Shown one piece after another: positions 1 through 7,111 of a stretch of DNA of 48,393 nucleotides. The first letter of the stretch is position 1. Each line of letters opens with the position of its first letter. Below the pieces are notes generated by a model. That model made no database searches. It was given only the letters and a program-made list of their open reading frames with translations, and was not told where the DNA came from. The position numbers and the translations under genes are program-made. The stretch comes from Actinomycetota bacterium (GTDB taxonomy: Bacteria > Actinomycetota > Actinomycetes > Streptosporangiales > Streptosporangiaceae): contig DAHVAN010000081.1 of assembly GCA_027314595.1 (NCBI GenBank), positions 1 to 48,393 of the forward strand. The letters are read 5' to 3'.

Positions 1-1
1 C

Positions 2-1648
2 GGCGGCGGGGACGGCGACGGCGTGCGCGTGGCCGGCGGCCGCGAGCTGCTGCTGCTCACCAGGGTCGCCGCCGGGGCCAGCCCGGACGCGGCGGCCGAA
101 GACCTGCTCGCGGCGGTCTGCGGGGTGCCCGCGGACCCCGCAGGCCTGCTCGCCGAGCACGTCGCGCTGCACACCGCGGCGTTCGGCGAGGTCAGCCTGG
201 ACCTCGGCGCCCGGGCCTGCGAGCGGGCGCTTCCCGCCGCGGCGCTGCTCGCCAGGCAGGCCGCGCAGCCGGACCGCCCGCTGCCCGCGCTGCTCGAGCG
301 GCTGTTCGACTCCGGCCGCTACCTGCTGCTGTCGGCGAGCGGAATGCTGCCGCCCCGCCTTCCCGGACTGTGGCAGGGCGACTGGGACTGCGCCTGGTCG
401 GGCGCCATCACGGGCAACGCCAACCTCGGCCTGCAGCTGGCGGGCGCGGTCACCACGCACGTCCCGGCCGCCGTGCTGGCGGTCGCGGACATGGTGCGGG
501 ACCGGGTCCCCGACTGGCGGGTCAACGCGCGGCGGATCTTCGGCACGCGCGGAATCGCCGTGCCGGCCCACACCGACGGCGGCAGCGGGCTGTCGGCTCA
601 CTTCGGCGCGGGCTATCCGCACCAGGCCTGGACGGCGGGCGCGGACTGGCTGCTCGTGCCGCTGCTGGACTACGCGGCCTCGTCCGGCGACGGGGAATTC
701 CTGCGAGACAGGGTGCGGCCGGCGCTGACCGAGCTCGCCGCCTTCTACGAGGACTTCCTCAGCCGCGGCGACAGCGACGGCCGGGTCGTCCTTGTGCCCT
801 CGTACTCCCCGGAGAACGCCCCTGGCGGGCGGTGCCCGCTCGCGGTCAACGCGACCATGGACATCGCCGCCGCCCGGCACGCGCTGACCGCCGCCGCCGC
901 GGCCACCGCGGACGCCGGGCAGGCCAGGCGCTGGCGCGAACTGGCCGCGCGGCTCCCGCCGTACCGGGTCAGCGCCGACGGGGGGCTCGCCGAGTGGGCG
1001 TGGCCTCCGGCCGGCACCGGGGCGCCGCCGCTCCCGGAGAACCACGACCACCGGCACGTCAGCCACCTGTACCCGGTGTGGCCGCTGCACGAGATCACGG
1101 TGGCGGACACGCCGGATCTGGCCGCGGCGGCGCTGCGCGCGCTGCGGCTGCGCGGTGCGGAGGACGGCTCCGCGCATGGCTACCTGCACCGGGCGCTGGC
1201 GGCCGCCAGGCTCAGGGACGCCCCGCTCGCGGGCCGGCTGCTGGCCGCGATCACCGGGTCGGGCTTCTTCTTCCGCTCGATGATGAGCAGCCACTATCCC
1301 GGGCGGTCCGTCTGGAACGCCGACGCCGCCCTGGGGCTGCCCGGCGTCCTGGCCGAGATGCTGGTGGACTCCGTGCCAGGGCGGATCGAGCTGCTGCCCG
1401 CGGTCCCTGGCTGCCTGCCGTCGGGACGGCTGCGCGGCGCCCGGACGCTCAGCCGGGTCATCGTGGCGGACCTGCGCTGGGACGCCGCCGGCGACGCCGA
1501 GGCGGTGCTGGTCTCCCCGGTCGGGCAGCGGGTCGACGTCGGGTTCTGGCAGGCTCCGGCCCGGTGCGTGCGGCTGCCTGCCCGGCAGCCTGTCCGGGTC
1601 CGGGGCCGGCGCCCGGCCGGCCCCGGCCAGCTTGACGGTGATCATTGA
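2..1648 (+). CDS. GH95-type alpha-L-fucosidase-like glycoside hydrolase (5' partial)
   Basis: The reading frame is open from the first bases of the window, so the N-terminus lies upstream; about 549 codons are visible against the 700-800 residues usual for GH95. Family-like signatures appear in order: LPGLWQGDWDCAWSG followed by TGNANLGLQ (the Asn-x-Asn region), PSYSPEN (nt 798-818, where GH95 has its conserved Glu), NHDHRHVSHLYPVWP, and a C-terminal WNADAALGLPGVLAEML stretch matching the GH95 IDGNFGG region with its Asp kept. It would hydrolyse alpha-L-fucosyl or related alpha-glycosidic links on plant or host glycans. Its stop codon lies inside a LacI-type operator, and a LacI regulator and a GH31 enzyme follow on the same strand, which suggests one oligosaccharide-utilisation locus. 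The sequence is divergent, so the exact substrate is open. Confidence 0.75.
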   Translation, partial: GGGDGDGVRVAGGRELLLLTRVAAGASPDAAAEDLLAAVCGVPADPAGLLAEHVALHTAAFGEVSLDLGARACERALPAAALLARQAAQPDRPLPALLERLFDSGRYLLLSASGMLPPRLPGLWQGDWDCAWSGAITGNANLGLQLAGAVTTHVPAAVLAVADMVRDRVPDWRVNARRIFGTRGIAVPAHTDGGSGLSAHFGAGYPHQAWTAGADWLLVPLLDYAASSGDGEFLRDRVRPALTELAAFYEDFLSRGDSDGRVVLVPSYSPENAPGGRCPLAVNATMDIAAARHALTAAAAATADAGQARRWRELAARLPPYRVSADGGLAEWAWPPAGTGAPPLPENHDHRHVSHLYPVWPLHEITVADTPDLAAAALRALRLRGAEDGSAHGYLHRALAAARLRDAPLAGRLLAAITGSGFFFRSMMSSHYPGRSVWNADAALGLPGVLAEMLVDSVPGRIELLPAVPGCLPSGRLRGARTLSRVIVADLRWDAAGDAEAVLVSPVGQRVDVGFWQAPARCVRLPARQPVRVRGRRPAGPGQLDGDH

Positions 1649-1658
1649 AGCGCTTCGA
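1645..1658. promoter_or_regulatory. Putative LacI-family operator 1
   Basis: TTGAAGCGCTTCGA is a near-perfect palindrome with the central CG pair typical of LacI/GalR operators. It overlaps the stop codon of the upstream glycoside hydrolase and lies 92 bp (centre to centre) from a second copy just before the LacI gene. The paired spacing would allow looping or cooperative binding. That the adjacent LacI protein binds here is inference. Confidence 0.65.
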
Positions 1659-1736
1659 CCTGCGCCCTGTGGCTGTTCGGTCCCTGCGCGCCGATGATAG
1701 CGTGAGGCATGCGGAGGGTAAGGTGGCGATGGATTT

Positions 1737-1750
1737 TCGAAGCGCTTCGA
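1737..1750. promoter_or_regulatory. Putative LacI-family operator 2
   Basis: TCGAAGCGCTTCGA is a perfect 14-bp palindrome about 24 bp upstream of the LacI start codon. It shares a 13-base core with the copy at 1645-1658. Its position suggests autoregulation of the repressor and probably control of the downstream GH31 gene. Confidence 0.7.
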
Positions 1751-1773
1751 TCGACTCTGGGGGGAAATGAGTT

Positions 1774-2811
1774 ATGGCGACACTCGCTGACGTGGCGCGC
1801 CATGCCGGCGTCGCCGCTAGCACGGTCTCCTATGTGCTCAGCGGCAAGCGATCGGTATCCGAACAGACCAGGGAACGGGTTCACCGGGCCATCGAGATAC
1901 TCAACTACCACCCGCACGCCGGCGCCCGCGCGCTGGCGAGCAGCCGGTCGAACGTGCTCGCGCTGATCGTGCCGCTGCGCAGCGACATGTACGTGCCGGT
2001 CATGATGGAGATCGCCATCGGCGTCGTGACCAAGGCGCGCGGCTACGGCTACGACGTGCTGCTGCTGACGAACGACGAGGGGGCGGAGGGCATCAAGCGG
2101 GTGGCGTCGAGCGCCCGCGCCGACGCCGTCATCCTCACCGACGTCGGCCTGGAGGATGACCGGATCGCGACGATCCTGCAGATCGGGGTGGACGCCGCGC
2201 TCATCGGGGTGCCCGCCGACCCGGTCGGCCTGGACTGCGTCGACCTCGACTTCGAGGCCGCGGGGCGGCTCTGCGTGGACCATCTCGCCCAGCTTGGCCA
2301 CCGCACGGTGGCGTTCATCGGCGAGGCCGACGGCGTCTACAGGCGGCACACCGGCTTCGCCGAGCGGACCCTGCGCGGGATCACCGAGGGCGCGGCGGTC
2401 TGGGGGGTGGACCTGGTGCACCGGCCGTGCGAGGGCAGCTACGAGGCCGCGGCCGGCACCCTCGCGCGGGTCCTGGAGGAGCGGCCGCAGACCACCGCCC
2501 TCATCGTGCAGAACGAGGTCGTCATACCCCCGCTGATGTCGCTGCTGCGCACCACGAGGCGCGCCGTGCCCGAGGACGTGTCCATCGTCGCGCTGTGCCC
2601 GGACCACATCGCCGACCAGACCGCGCCCAGGCTGACGTCGGTGCAGATCCCCGCCGCCGAGCTGGGCACCCGGGCGGTCGAGATCCTGATGCGGCGGATG
2701 GCCAACGGCGGTCCCAGCGAGGTGCAGCTCATCCCGCCGTCGCTGACCGTCCGAGGCAGCAGCGCGGCCGCGCGCACGGGCGGCGGGAACTCTAGGCATC
2801 CGGCGCCGTAG
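1774..2811 (+). CDS. LacI/GalR-family transcriptional repressor
   Basis: The 345-residue protein opens with a classic LacI helix-turn-helix and hinge (residues 2-56: TLADVARHAGVAASTVSYVL, then TRERVHRAIEILNYHPHAGARAL). A periplasmic-binding-protein-like effector domain follows to the C-terminus. A GGGGGGAAA Shine-Dalgarno sequence precedes the ATG. Two palindromes upstream (1645-1658 and 1737-1750) are likely binding sites. The gene lies between a GH95-type and a GH31-type hydrolase on the same strand, so the effector is probably a sugar released by one of them. The effector itself cannot be read from sequence. Confidence 0.93.
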   Translation: MATLADVARHAGVAASTVSYVLSGKRSVSEQTRERVHRAIEILNYHPHAGARALASSRSNVLALIVPLRSDMYVPVMMEIAIGVVTKARGYGYDVLLLTNDEGAEGIKRVASSARADAVILTDVGLEDDRIATILQIGVDAALIGVPADPVGLDCVDLDFEAAGRLCVDHLAQLGHRTVAFIGEADGVYRRHTGFAERTLRGITEGAAVWGVDLVHRPCEGSYEAAAGTLARVLEERPQTTALIVQNEVVIPPLMSLLRTTRRAVPEDVSIVALCPDHIADQTAPRLTSVQIPAAELGTRAVEILMRRMANGGPSEVQLIPPSLTVRGSSAAARTGGGNSRHPAP

Positions 2812-2839
2812 TCACCCCCTTGCATGAAGAGGAGCCCTC

Positions 2840-4849
2840 GTGAGCAGTGTCGTCGAGATCGGTTCTGGCGGGGCTGGTTTCGAATGGTCCTCGGGCCGGG
2901 AAACCCTCCGCGTCGAGCCGTGGGGGCCGGACGGCATCCGGGTCCGCGGCGCCATCGGCCCGGTTCTCGACGGCCTGCCAGGCGCCCTGACCGGCCAGCC
3001 GGGGGAGCACTCGGCGCGGGTCAGGCTCGGCGACGCGGCGGCGTGGCTCGTCAACGGGCAGATCGCCGCCCAGCTGACCCTGACAGGCGAGGCGCACGGA
3101 CAGGCGGTGCTCCGGTTCACCAGCACCGCCACGAGCCGGGAACTGCTCGCGGAGCAGCCCATCCACTGGTGGTGGCCCGGTCCGCGGCTTTTCACCCCGA
3201 CGGGCAACGGCTATCACCGGCTGGAGCAGTCGTTCCGCGGGTACCAGGGCGAACGGCTGTACGGCCTCGGCCAGCACGGACACGGGCTGCTCGACCAGAA
3301 GGGCACGGTACTGGACCTGGTCCAGCGAAACGGCGAGGTCACCATCCCGTTCATGCTGTCCAGCCGCGGGTACGGCCTGCTGTGGAACAGCCCGGCGATC
3401 GGCCGGGTGGAGCTGGCGGCGAACGGCACCCGCTGGGTGTCCGACAGCGCGCGCCAGATCGACTACTGGATCACCACGGGGACGCCCGCGCAGATCCTTG
3501 GCCGCTACGCGGACGCCACCGGGCATGTCCCGATGCTGCCCGAGTGGGCAAGCGGCTTCTGGCAGTCCAAGCTCCGCTACCGCACGCAGGACGAACTGCT
3601 CGAGGTGGCCCGCGGGTACGTCAAGCGCGGCCTGCCGCTGTCGGTCATCGTCGTCGACTACTTCCACTGGACGCACCTGGGCGACTGGAAGTTCGACGCC
3701 GCCGAATGGCCGGACCCGGGCGCGCTGACCGCGGAGCTTCGCGACATGGGCGTCAAGCTCATGGTCTCGGTCTGGCCGTCGGTATCCCCGGCGAGTGAGA
3801 ACTTCGTCCCGATGCGCGACCGCGGCCTGCTCATCGGAACCGAGTTCGGGCCGCTCTCCCAGGCCACCTGGCCTGATAAGGGCATCGGCGTCCCGGTCGG
3901 CGTCTGTTTCTACGACGCCACCAATCCGCGGGCGCGGGAATTCGTCTGGACGAAGGTCCGCGACAACTACCTGCGCCCGTACGGCATCGACGTGTGGTGG
4001 CTCGACGCGTGCGAGCCGGAACTGCGGCCGGGGTTCCAGGCGAACCTGCGCTACGACGCGGGTCCCGGGCTCGAGGTGGGGAACATGTACCCGAGGGAGA
4101 ACGCCCGCGCGTTCTTCGAGGGCATGGCCGCGGAAGGGCAGCCGCAGACAGTCAGCCTGGTCCGTTCGGCATGGGCGGGCAGCCAGCGCTACGGCGCGGC
4201 GCTGTGGTCCGGTGACATCCCGCCCACCTTCGCCAGCCTGCGCGCGCAGATCCGCGCCGGGCTCAACGTGGCGGTCAGCGGCATCCCGTGGTGGACCACC
4301 GACATCGGCGGGTTCCACGGCGGGGACCCCGACGACCCCGAATACCGGGAACTGATCGTCCGGTGGTTCCAGTTCGGCGCGTTCTGCCCGCTGTTCAGGC
4401 TGCACGGGCATCGCGAGCCGACCATGCCGTTCGGCCTCGACCAGACCGGCGGGCCGAACGAGGCGTGGTCCTTCGGCAGGCAGGCCTACGAGCACATCGC
4501 CGCGGTCATGTTCCTGCGGGACCGGCTGCGGCCGTACATCATGACGCAGATGCGGACCGCGCACGAGACGGGGCTCCCGCCGATGCGCCCGCTGTTCGTC
4601 GACTTCCCCGGCGACGAGCGCGCCTGGCGGGTGGACGACGCCTACATGTTCGGGCCGGACCTGCTCGTCGCCCCGGTCGCCAGCTACGGCAGCCGCGAGC
4701 GCCTCGTCTACCTCCCGGCCGGGAGCCGGTGGACCTGCGCCTGGACCGGCAAGACGATCCCCGGCCGTACCGCGGCGGACACCGAGGCGCCGCTGGGCCG
4801 GATCCCGCTGTTCCTGCGCGACGGCGCGGCGCTGCCCATCACGGGCTAG
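2840..4849 (+). CDS. GH31-family alpha-glycosidase (alpha-xylosidase/alpha-glucosidase type)
   Basis: The 669-residue protein starts at GTG 2840 behind an AAGAGGAG ribosome-binding site. An N-terminal beta-sandwich region (about 1-220) precedes a TIM barrel. The catalytic nucleophile is probably Asp389 in WWLDACEPE, and the acid/base is Asp459 in LWSGDIPPTF; both are standard GH31 positions. PWWTTDIGGF and RLHGHREP, typical of the family, follow. The C-terminal beta domains end near residue 669. It cleaves terminal alpha-linked glucose or xylose with retention. No signal peptide is visible, so it is likely cytoplasmic and acts on imported oligosaccharides. It begins 28 bp after the LacI stop and is probably co-transcribed. 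The DACEPE sequence around the nucleophile places it away from classical maltases, so its precise sugar is uncertain. Confidence 0.9.
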   Translation: MSSVVEIGSGGAGFEWSSGRETLRVEPWGPDGIRVRGAIGPVLDGLPGALTGQPGEHSARVRLGDAAAWLVNGQIAAQLTLTGEAHGQAVLRFTSTATSRELLAEQPIHWWWPGPRLFTPTGNGYHRLEQSFRGYQGERLYGLGQHGHGLLDQKGTVLDLVQRNGEVTIPFMLSSRGYGLLWNSPAIGRVELAANGTRWVSDSARQIDYWITTGTPAQILGRYADATGHVPMLPEWASGFWQSKLRYRTQDELLEVARGYVKRGLPLSVIVVDYFHWTHLGDWKFDAAEWPDPGALTAELRDMGVKLMVSVWPSVSPASENFVPMRDRGLLIGTEFGPLSQATWPDKGIGVPVGVCFYDATNPRAREFVWTKVRDNYLRPYGIDVWWLDACEPELRPGFQANLRYDAGPGLEVGNMYPRENARAFFEGMAAEGQPQTVSLVRSAWAGSQRYGAALWSGDIPPTFASLRAQIRAGLNVAVSGIPWWTTDIGGFHGGDPDDPEYRELIVRWFQFGAFCPLFRLHGHREPTMPFGLDQTGGPNEAWSFGRQAYEHIAAVMFLRDRLRPYIMTQMRTAHETGLPPMRPLFVDFPGDERAWRVDDAYMFGPDLLVAPVASYGSRERLVYLPAGSRWTCAWTGKTIPGRTAADTEAPLGRIPLFLRDGAALPITG

Positions 4850-4910
4850 CCCGCCCGCGCGGCCGGTGACGCGCGATGCGCCGTCCGGGAACGCTAGACT
4901 TTCGTACGCA

Positions 4911-4985
4911 CGGGCTGTAGCGCAGTTTGGCTAGCGCGCCGCGTTTGGGTCGCGGAGGTCGCCGGTTCGAATCCGGCCAGCCCGA
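4911..4985 (+). tRNA. tRNA-Pro (anticodon UGG)
   Basis: A full cloverleaf can be folded: a 7-bp acceptor stem (CGGGCTG with CAGCCCG), D arm, anticodon stem CCGCG/CGCGG enclosing loop TTTGGGT (anticodon TGG), and T arm GCCGG-TTCGAAT-CCGGC. The discriminator base is A and no CCA is encoded. A TAGACT -10 box lies at 4895-4900, correctly placed for a start just before the tRNA. It reads CCA and probably other proline codons. The accessory region begins immediately downstream. Confidence 0.95.
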
Positions 4986-5005
4986 CTAACCCTGAGTACC
5001 GGTAA

Positions 5006-5245
5006 GGAGATCGCCGCCTTCACCAGTCCGGCGACCTTCCTCTCCACCGTGGGGCTCCGCTTGCTGAGCGCGTACGACACCGGCCACATGTCGCCGTCGT
5101 CGAGGTTCGCCGCGTCCTGGAAGCCCAGGGTGGAATAGCGGTGGCTGAACTTGCCCGAGTTCTGGAAGAAGACGACGACCTTGCCGTCCGCGTTCGCGGG
5201 CATTGCGTACCAGGTCTTCGGCGTCAGTTCGGGGGCGGTCAGCGC
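5006..5245 (-). pseudogene. C-terminal remnant of a DUF1801/YdhG-like protein
   Basis: On the minus strand about 80 codons read as coherent protein, including KTWYAMPANADGKVVVFF, FSHRYSTLGFQ, and NLDDGDMWPVSYAL. This resembles the C-terminal half of small YdhG/DUF1801-type proteins of actinobacteria. No N-terminal half is present: upstream the frame runs into the 3' end of the DUF3050 gene without a plausible start. Downstream it lacks its own stop and reads on into the tRNA-Pro gene. It therefore looks like a 5'-truncated fossil, left when the accessory block arrived or a deletion occurred beside the tRNA. Family identity is from memory of motifs. Confidence 0.55.
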
Positions 5246-5280
5246 GCGCAGGGTGAATCGGGGGAGCGTTCGTGACGCCG

Positions 5281-6078
5281 CTACACTGCCATCTTGTCGC
5301 CGATGGCGGCGAGGATGCCGTTCCACAGGCGGGTGCGGGCCGCGAGGGCGAGCTTGATCGTCTCGGCGCACTGCGCCCACTTGGCCTCATCGTCGCCGCA
5401 CAAGTCGGTGACCATCTGCATCGCCATCGGCGTGTGCTCTTCGGCATCCACCTGGATGTGCCTGGCCAGGTAGTCGATGAAGGTGCTGAGCGACCCGGTG
5501 CGCTCATTGACCCCGACGACCTGCTGGAACATGTCGGGAATCAGGTCCTCGCGGCCGAACGCGAACGCCGCGGCCTGCGCGTGAACGGGAGCGCTCTCGA
5601 TCAGGCCCCAGGTGAACCGGACGAACTCGGCGGCCGGCCCGGGCACCTTCACCTCGCCGATCGCCTCAAGCGCCGGCCGCCCAGCGCGGAGCCTGTCGAT
5701 GAACGCTTCGATCACCGACGTGTCCGCGCCGGTTTCTGTCATGCCCTCAAGGTAGAGCTCGAAGTGGCTGATGAAGCCGCCCTGCCGCTCGTCGCTCTCC
5801 TCGACGAGCACGATGTCGTTGATGAGCCGGCGGCTGCCGGCCGGTCCGCCGGGCACCCAGGGCACGTCCACGCAGGTAAGGTTGCGCTGCAGCGACTTCA
5901 GCAGCGACATGAAGTCCCAGACTGCGAACACATGGTGTTCCTGGAAAGTCCGGATGGCCTCCGCGCTGTCCAGCGCGGCATATATCGGGTGCCCGATGAC
6001 CTGGTGCCTGGCGTCGCTGATCTGTTCCTCGAGACGGTCGATTCCGGGATGCCGCCGGCCCCAGTCGTAACGGGACAT
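5281..6078 (-). CDS. DUF3050-family protein, possible haem-oxygenase-like metalloprotein
   Basis: The 265-residue protein starts at ATG 6078 with a GGAGG Shine-Dalgarno sequence six bases upstream. It shows the hallmark strings of DUF3050: [20 protein letters not shown] (residues 46-65), [11 protein letters not shown] (87-97), [10 protein letters not shown] (104-113), [11 protein letters not shown] (174-184) and [13 protein letters not shown] (207-219). It is predicted all-helical. The His/Glu-rich helices (E47, H49, E93/E94, H105, E177, H207, E213/E214, H215) recall haem-oxygenase-like di-iron or mono-iron oxidases, but which residues would bind metal is inference. No biochemical role is established to my knowledge. 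It sits alone between the tRNA edge and the SRPBCC/ligase group. Direct repeats lie about 130-177 bp upstream of its start. It could be a tailoring oxidase of the cluster. Confidence 0.8.
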   Translation of the reverse strand: MSRYDWGRRHPGIDRLEEQISDARHQVIGHPIYAALDSAEAIRTFQEHHVFAVWDFMSLLKSLQRNLTCVDVPWVPGGPAGSRRLINDIVLVEESDERQGGFISHFELYLEGMTETGADTSVIEAFIDRLRAGRPALEAIGEVKVPGPAAEFVRFTWGLIESAPVHAQAAAFAFGREDLIPDMFQQVVGVNERTGSLSTFIDYLARHIQVDAEEHTPMAMQMVTDLCGDDEAKWAQCAETIKLALAARTRLWNGILAAIGDKMAV

Positions 6079-6207
6079 GTCAAACCTCCAGTAGGGGTGT
6101 CCATCAGCCTGAATGGTCCGGGTTCGCGCCGAAGAACCAGGCAGAAGCCGGGTCGATGTAGCCGCGGCGCAACTGCACCGAGCTGCGGTGGACCGCGGTA
6201 CACGCGA

Positions 6208-6255
6208 AGACTTCTAACCGGTAGAGGCAGACGCTTGAGACTTCTATCCGGGTAG
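6208..6255. repeat. Direct repeat pair upstream of the DUF3050 gene
   Basis: AGACTTCTAACCGGTAG (6208-6224) and AGACTTCTATCCGGGTAG (6238-6255) are near-identical and start 30 bp apart, close to three helical turns. They lie in the 254-bp gap between the DUF3050 gene (start 6078) and the SRPBCC gene (stop 6333), both on the minus strand. Activator binding sites are plausible. No other function is visible in this gap. Confidence 0.5.
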
Positions 6256-6332
6256 CGGGACTGACTTGGGTGTTATCCGGTCCCGCAGCGGCCGGAGCAT
6301 TCGCTGTACTGACTATTTCTCCCGGACCGCCG

Positions 6333-6803
6333 TCAGCGGACCCTGAGCTGACGTTCTACCTTGTCGATCATTGCTCGTCCCCGCATGCCCCCGACTGGCC
6401 GGAGCGGCCTCAGCAGGGAGCGCGCGTAACGGTTGCGCAATCCGCCGAAGACGGCGAGCCTGGTGCCGTCGCCTTCTGGCAGGGCCGCCATGCCCCCCAC
6501 GATGAGCCGGCTTTGCATGAGGCACCAGCCATCGTCGAGAACCACATCAAAAAATGCCCTGGTGGCGGCGACGCCGACGCCCCGGGCCTTGAGACGGTTC
6601 CCGGCTGTCCCGACGATCTGGAATGACGATAGCCCGGTGATGAGCCGCGGCAACTGTCCCTCCAGATCGCTGACCACGGCCCATACTTGCTGGTACGGGG
6701 CCGGGATGTGCCTTTCGGCGTACACCACGCTCCCGATGGTGTCCGAGATGATCCTCAGGCGCTGCAGTGGATTCAGTTGCCCAAAGGAGCATGCTTGGCT
6801 CAT
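6333..6803 (-). CDS. SRPBCC (START/polyketide-cyclase-like) protein A
   Basis: The protein has 156 residues from ATG 6803; a GTG at 6866 would add 21 residues but has a weak ribosome-binding site. The chain reads as one SRPBCC ligand-binding fold: HIPAPYQQVWAVVSDLEGQLPRL, a central FDVVLDDGWCLMQSRLIVGG hairpin, and a C-terminal helix ending IDKVERQLRVR. It is clearly paralogous to the protein at 8754-9305, sharing VW-V--DLEG-LPR, FDV-L-D---LMQSR and GTRL. SRPBCC proteins bind hydrophobic ligands; some act as aromatases, cyclases or carriers. Placement divergent to a FAAL-like ligase suggests it binds an acyl or aromatic intermediate of that pathway. No catalytic residue can be named. Confidence 0.7.
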   Translation of the reverse strand: MSQACSFGQLNPLQRLRIISDTIGSVVYAERHIPAPYQQVWAVVSDLEGQLPRLITGLSSFQIVGTAGNRLKARGVGVAATRAFFDVVLDDGWCLMQSRLIVGGMAALPEGDGTRLAVFGGLRNRYARSLLRPLRPVGGMRGRAMIDKVERQLRVR

Positions 6804-7111
6804 TGTCCCAACGCCTTCTACACGATTCACGCAGCGATCCGCGAGCGTTATGCCTGGTTGCGACACTTCACGAGCGCGTCGCCTGTCGGTACCGGTGATC
6901 CTACTTCATGTAGGAGGCGTAAGAACAACAAAACATCACGCGAGTACGGCAAGGTTCCCGCCCGCTAATGATCACTCGGCCCGTGCCGATTGCCCAACGG
7001 CGCCAGGGATTAGTTCCGGTCTCTCACGGCCTCTCATAGACAGCGTCGGTGGTACAGACCATATCGGCCGGACATCGGCGCGTCTAGGTTCGGGCTGCGG
7101 GAGAGTGGGCT
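6804..7111. promoter_or_regulatory. Divergent control region with inverted repeat
   Basis: This 308-bp stretch separates the minus-strand SRPBCC gene from the plus-strand FAAL-like gene. It contains an inverted repeat CCTAC-TTCAT-GTAGG at 6900-6914, a possible operator, and a TAGGTT box at 7085-7090 that could be a -10 element for the ligase. No convincing small gene was seen. Confidence 0.4.

Noticed and set aside
2792-4564. Long minus-strand open frame opposite the GH31 gene
   Set aside because: It has Arg/Pro/Ala/Gly-rich composition without motifs. It is the antisense shadow of a gene with clear GH31 catalytic motifs.
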